Source: Plantago ovata (taxonomy: Eukaryota > Streptophyta > Magnoliopsida > Lamiales > Plantaginaceae). From it: a stretch of 64,000 bases of DNA. How positions within the stretch are numbered: position 1 is the first letter of the stretch; each line of letters opens with the position of its first letter. Position numbers and translations under genes: made by a program. The notes beneath the pieces are model-generated. The model saw only the letters and a list, made by a program, of their open reading frames with translations. It ran no database searches and had not been told where the DNA came from. The stretch is taken from the NCBI GenBank assembly GCA_028274465.1, contig CM051457.1:68546496-68610495 (forward strand). The letters are read 5' to 3'. Shown in pieces: positions 58,735 through 64,000 of the stretch.

Positions 58735-60239
58735 TGTTAGGAAACTTGTAAATTTTGATGAGCAATTAACCATGCTAAATTAAGGAAAGTCAAGTAACTA
58801 GTACTCTTAAGGTCTATAGGAATTTAGAAGTTTAAGAACATTGTAAAAGATGAACGTTTGTTGAAGACTTAGTGTAGGTACTAGTTAGGTGCTTTAGTTT
58901 TTCTAATGATGTACTTTGTTTTTACAAATGAACTATTGAAGCACTAGAACCGTTCAGAAACTTGAAGAATTCGAAGACTGAAGACTAAAGAAGATTTCTG
59001 AAGATGGTATCTACAAAGGCACATGTTGCTCAGAAAGTGGAAATTTCAGCAACAACTTGCATAAGTGAAAATCTATATGACAGAGTAGGTTGTGCTTGCC
59101 GAAACTGAGACTGACCGCTTGCTAAAATACATATGTGACCTTCTTGCTAAAAGTACTTGCATTTGCGCTCCAACGTTCATATTTGAATTTCATTCAAATG
59201 AACATTAAATGCAAAAGTAAGCATGCGAAGAACATGAAGACTAGAAGACAAATGAAAGACGCTGCTGAAAGTACAAAAGCAAGATAATGACATCTTAAGG
59301 AACAAATTCAAACGGCTCCCTTGATTCACTATAAATATAGGACATCCGGCAAAGAGTAGAAGTGTGCCAACAACGTGATCAAACTCTCACTTGTGCTTAA
59401 ACACTCATCTTTCTTACTCTTTACTGCCTATTGATCCGTTCCAAGGCTTAAAGCTTGAAACAAAAGCTACTTGTGAAGAAGTAGAACATTCACGGCTAAG
59501 AAATTAGTTAAGTGTTCTCTCTTTCGAACAAGAACAAGTCTTGACACCAGAAACAACTTAACTTGTTTACTGCAAAGTATTCAAAGTTTTGTTTCTTAGA
59601 TTACTTGTTATAGCTGAATAAGTTATACTCAAGTCATCTCATCCCAAACCTCTCTAACTGATAAACACCCTCTTTCAGGCGTGAAATTCAGGGGGAAATT
59701 AATCAAGCATAGTGTTGCTGATTATAAGTCCCAAGTTTGGTGGAGAACAAGGTTTCGTTCTCTAGTTAGGTTGGAAACGAAGCAAGTGTGCTTTGGTTTT
59801 TGAAGAATCACTCTAGATAAGTGTTGTAAGGAACCTTAAACTTATCTTAGTGGATTCAGTCCTAGAAAGGACAAAGTGGGTTAGTTGAGAGATACGCCAC
59901 TCTCAGATACCACTATAAAAAGTGTTTGTGTGATTTACTTTACTGCATTTAGTTTTCAGCATGCTTATCTATCTGTACACTGTCACTCTACTCACTTGCT
60001 GAAACTAGCACTTACTGAAAAGCACTTATTGTATAAAGACTTCCGCACTCTGTTTTTAAGTACCAGTAAAACTCGTTACTGAAAAGTAACTAGTACTTGC
60101 TGAGAAAGTTAAGTATCAGCAAACTCATTACTGAAAAGTAATAAGCTCTTGCTGAGAAAGTTTTTAAACGACGAAAGTTTGAAAAGAGTATTCACCCCCC
60201 CCCCCTCTAGTCTTTTCTTGTTGTCTAAAGGGACCAACA
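58735..60239 (+). repeat. Copy E 5' LTR
   Basis: 1505 bp, TGTTAGG...CCAACA, with two hairpin units near 60065-60150 and a poly-C run near 60195. Confidence 0.92.
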
Positions 60240-60241
60240 AG

Positions 60242-60253
60242 TGGTATCAGAGC
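60242..60253 (+). other. Primer binding site, copy E
   Basis: TGGTATCAGAGC; initiator-Met tRNA primer. Confidence 0.93.
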
Positions 60254-60351
60254 TGGAGGTTCTTTAACCTTCAGCACTGAACCTAGATCCCCTTAGGTGC
60301 TTTTCGTAAATCACTCTCACTTGATCAGTTTGGTAGTCTTTTGCTGACAGG

Positions 60352-62284
60352 ATGTCTTTAGGAGACGCTCCCTTGCTGAAGCTGGAAAACTATGAAAAAT
60401 GGCGAAACAACATGATGTTACATCTTGAGGCCATTAGTGATGAAATGGTCACTGTCATAAATGATGGACCTATCAAGATCACTAAACTTGAGAGAAGTTT
60501 TCCACACAAAACCACGGATCCCACTGGTAAGGAAACTATCTTAGGAGAACCGGTTGACACCGCCGTTCCAAAACCAAGAGAGGAATGGACTTCCGACGAA
60601 GCTAAGAGATTCCGTCTTGATGGCCAAGCAAGAAACATCATCATTCGATCAACTCCGGATACTATACAGTGCAAACTGTGGGGTGCCAAAACTGCTAAGG
60701 AATCTTGGAAAATGGTTCAAGATCTTTGCGCTGGATCTGATAAAACCAAGGAAAACAAACTCGAATTGCTGAAGTTAAAGTTCTAGAACTGTAAACAATG
60801 TACAAATGAGTCACTGGAAGATTTGGACTTCAGATTCACAACTCTAGTAAGTGAGATGGCTGCCTTAGGAGTTGGAAATCTTTACTCAGATTCTGAGAAG
60901 GTGAAAACCATTATCAGAAGTCTGAACCAAGAATGGATCCATACTCAGAATTTCTACTATAATCAAGGAATGCCAATCATCACATCTACATAGTTGTTCT
61001 CTCATCTTGCTATTGTCAACTACGAGACAAAGCAAAGAGAACATGTGTTTGCTGAAAAATCGCAAAACATTGCTCTTGCTGCAAAGCCGTCATCTTCTGA
61101 AAAGAAGAATGATAAAGAGCCTGCTGAGGAAAATGCTTTAGTTGTTAAGAACATGAAGAAATTCATCAGTAAGGAACTTGAAAGGCAAAAAGCAAAAGAG
61201 AAGCTGAAAAAGCATCTTGGTAACAACTACCATAAATACAAGAATGAGGCTAGCTTGCTGAACAAGCAAGCTCAGCAAGCAAATTCCTCTGAAGAACCAG
61301 CAGTTGGAAATGATCTGTGCTTTTACTGCAAAAAGCATGGACACCTCAAAGCAAATTGTCCTTTGCTATAAGGTAAATCTGTTGAAAAGAAGAAGAAGTT
61401 CAAAAGGGATTTTATTGCTGAAGAAAAGAAGAAGCTTCAAGTAAAAATTGATGCGTTGTGCATTGATACCAGCTCCGAAGACAGTGAGGTAGAAAGCTCA
61501 GACACTGAAGAAGAAGAATCCACTCTTGACGTAGAGATCGGCAAGGAAGTTTGTGGAATAGCTATGGAAGCTTATCCAGATGTGTCAAACTACGAATTCT
61601 GCCTCATGGCCGGTCAGACTTCAGCCACGGAGACAAACAATGCAATCTGGCACTTTGACAGTGGTTGTGGAAAGCACATGACGGGCAACAAGAATAACCT
61701 TATAAACTATAGACGGTGGTCTAAAGGTCCAACAATAAGGTTTGCTGGTGGAGGCTTTGGTTCTACAAAAGGTTATGGTGACGTGAAGTTAGGATGCATT
61801 ACCATTTCGGGAGTTCTTTATGTCAAAAATCTTAAGTTTAACCTTTTAGCATGAGTCAATTCGCTGATAAAGGATATTTCATCAAAATCAAAAGTGATCA
61901 ATGTAAACTTATAGACTTTGAGACAAAGAAGGTTATTATATTTGCTAGAAGATCAGGAGGTTTGTACAATGTAGATTGGTCGTTAGCAATCGTTGAAAAA
62001 TGCCTTGTCTCAGATCACGATTGCCTTGATGAAAAAGCATGGTTATGGCATAAACGAACAAGTCACCTAAACTTCAAGACGCTGAATAAGTTGTCTAAAA
62101 GGCACCTGTAGTTGGATTACCTAAGGTCACTTTCAAGAAGGATGGTGTTTACAATGCATGTCAGCAAGGAAAGCAAACCAAATCTTCTTTAAGAACAAGG
62201 CAGTACCATCAACTACAAAACCTTTACAACTCTTGCACATGGACTTGTTTGAATCTTCTTCAACAAGCTATGCTGGTAAGAAGT
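60352..62284 (+). pseudogene. Copy E gag-protease-integrase fossil
   Basis: [10 protein letters not shown] start; knuckle near 61318-61360; acidic patch near 61480-61530; intronless junction GGTCAG|ACTTCAGCC at 61617/61618; protease DSG near 61657; integrase zinc region from about 62045. Broken about five times and cut at 62284. Confidence 0.88.
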
Positions 62285-64000
62285 TGTAAGAAAATATGGT
62301 CAGAGTTACTTCTAGGGTACGCAGCGGAATTTCAAAAAATTTCTTAACATGCAGGTTAATTGATCATGTATATAGCGTATATATGAAACACATTAATCAG
62401 AAGACTTACAATACTCCAAAAACAAGTACAGATATCGAATCGATACGCCAATCGATGAAGTCTTCGTAATAGTCTGGTGAATCTTCTCCTTCGTCGAAGT
62501 CGAAGATATCTGCAATACTTTGATTATCTGCAAGACCATAAAAGTTAGTTTCCAGCTCTTAGAACCTCAACCTTGGTATCCACGGATGAACAGCTTATCG
62601 AAAATAATGCTAGGATATTCTTTATGTGGCCAAGAAGATGGGGCCGCAGTTTTCCTCCGGTGGGAGTGGCGTGCGCGGCTTATGGGAAGGTAGGGAAGAG
62701 CTTTTTATTTTCTCTAAGAAAACTAGTAGAAAGAATGATCTTGAATCAACTGTATTCAACCATGTCTTAAAAGCTCTCTAATAGTCTACTATATATAGTA
62801 GTTAATAGAAGCCTAAAGAATAATCAATTAGACTTCATAAAGGATTAAGAATCTAATTCTTATTGCACAAGGAAACCAATTCAAGTCTAGATTCATTCCC
62901 AATCAAATTAGAACTCAATCAGGAAAATCTAACTTATCCCTTGACTTCTAATAGAGGAAGGAGTCGAACTCCTTCCCCTACTACTACTGCTTCGCGCGCG
63001 CGTCTAAGGGGGATAGGTGGATTCCGATTTTGGGACCCACTTATAATTCTAAGACAATTCAAACTCCAAGTAGATTTTGCCCATGTGCATATATTAATTC
63101 TAAATTAACATATCCTTTCATATCAAACCTCTATTATATTTCTAAAATATAATCTTTAATTGTATTTACATAAAATACAATTAATCAGCCAATTCAATTA
63201 ATAATTTCAAATTATTAATTGAGCCGCAAATTATTATAATTAATTCCAAATCAATTATAATTCATCAATCACAATTAATTCTAAATTAATTGCGATTCCA
63301 TCTTCAAGGATATTCGGATAAGCTGAATCACCACATAATGTGACCCATAGGGCCTCATTGTATTAAGCAAGTGCTACACTAGGCAAAATGGAATTCCTAG
63401 ACGGTTCCATTTGCAATATTAATACATGAGGACGTTTGAGAGGTTTCTCAAAGCAAACCCTTTCGTTTTGAAGTCTGTTGCGCTCAACGCGGAGATGGTA
63501 ACGTCCCTTCATCTGACTGACTCGAATGCATCTAGGATCGATGAAGTGTCTATCCCAATAATACATCCACGGACGTCTTCAGTGAGTTGCTTGGTGAATC
63601 CAATATCTATTATGACTATCATAATAATATTGATACGCTGGCCAGCGGTTTGACCAATCACAACTATGAACGACTATGAGCTGTGCTCTCCTGTGCTACA
63701 CATGAGAGATGAATCCTTCACAGAATCACTTATCATCCCCATTCGTATGTAGCCATAATCCTGGATCGTGTCTTGGGTCAACTGCTTATTCAGAGCTGAC
63801 ATCGACGGGTCCACCAAGGATATGGGGCAACAAATGTGATGATAAAGTCCTGTAAGTCCAAAGGACGACTGGCATCACTTCGACATCTTTCCGGTTCCTA
63901 TAGACACTTCGATGTAGAGTATACATCGATGGGAGTTTCCGGTGGGTACTTCCATTGTTCGGTAATCACCATTCGAACAACTATGCGGAGTTATGGGAAC
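62285..64000 (-). mobile_element. End of another LTR-type insertion (family uncertain)
   Basis: The copy E sequence breaks off at ...GGTAAGAAGT and unrelated DNA starting TGTAAGAAAATATGG follows. If read on the reverse strand it is an LTR-like end (...TTTTCTTACA), with a TATA-like CTATATATAG near 62788-62797 about 500 bp in, and AT-rich TAATTAAT-type repeats near 63180-63295. The far end is outside the window. No coding motif found; small frames here look spurious. Confidence 0.45.

Larger units (their letters stand above)
58735..62284 (+). mobile_element. Copy E: SIRE-type element, cut in integrase
   Basis: 5' LTR (58735-60239), primer site (60242-60253), gag, protease and the start of integrase, then interrupted at 62285 by another insertion that runs off the window. 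Like copy B it lacks the gag-pol intron block. About five breaks. Preceded by GAGAT; the other target site is not in view. Confidence 0.9.

Noticed and set aside
1-64000. CRISPR arrays, bacterial operons, rRNA genes
   Set aside because: None seen. The hairpin array and minisatellites lack CRISPR spacing, and all coding signal is plant transposon-type.

Overview
The window is flowering-plant nuclear DNA (most likely a eudicot) made almost wholly of nested LTR retrotransposons. No intact host gene was recognised. The dominant family is one long Ty1/copia lineage, recognised as SIRE/Maximus-like: LTRs of about 1.5-1.6 kb, an initiator-Met-tRNA primer site (TGGTATCAGAGC), gag-protease-integrase-RT-RNase H order, a very large third ORF (ORF3, the 'env-like' position), and 5-bp target duplications. 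I see at least five copies (called A, B, C, E, G here) plus LTR fragments. 

Layout as displayed: 1-344 minus-strand LTR end; 345-6649 copy A (old, broken); 6650-22605 a minus-strand LTR of A's subfamily, split by copy B (7568-22010; TSD GTGTC; LTRs about 1% different; nearly whole, 14.4 kb); 22606-23678 plus-strand LTR piece; 23679-26780 left part of copy C; N gap; 26881-34256 non-coding DNA with minisatellites, a lone gag fossil and a probable MULE remnant; 34257-53173 a minus-strand SIRE body carrying a nested Athila/Tat-type Ty3/gypsy element F (39710-47985; TSD CTCAG); N gap; 53274-56739 gag and 5' LTR of copy G; 56740-58734 probable Tekay-type LTR; 58735-62284 copy E; 62285-64000 the end of another insertion. 

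The contig between the two 100-N gaps (26881-53173) appears to be displayed in the wrong orientation. Turning it round makes the 34257 LTR the partner of the 23679 LTR (TSD CACCC), gives copy G matching CTAAC target sites, and joins the two halves of the Tekay-like LTR. 

The most interesting biology is how this SIRE family seems to be expressed. (1) A GT-AG segment of about 1.16 kb lies between gag and protease in A and begins identically in C and G, but is missing with base precision in B and E. It looks like an intron whose retention gives Gag with a coiled-coil tail and whose removal gives Gag-Pol. (2) Between pol and ORF3 lies an array of about seven hairpins that share the loop ACAGGTA and have covarying stems. 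(3) A TATATAAAG box about 140 bp before ORF3 suggests an internal promoter. (4) ORF3 (1758 aa) contains three consecutive 72-75 bp GT-AG, frame-preserving intron-like segments, and looks like a nuclear, disordered protein rather than an envelope. (5) The word TTGCTGAA and its complement recur throughout, in more than one reading frame and in non-coding parts. All counts, divergences and ages are by eye.
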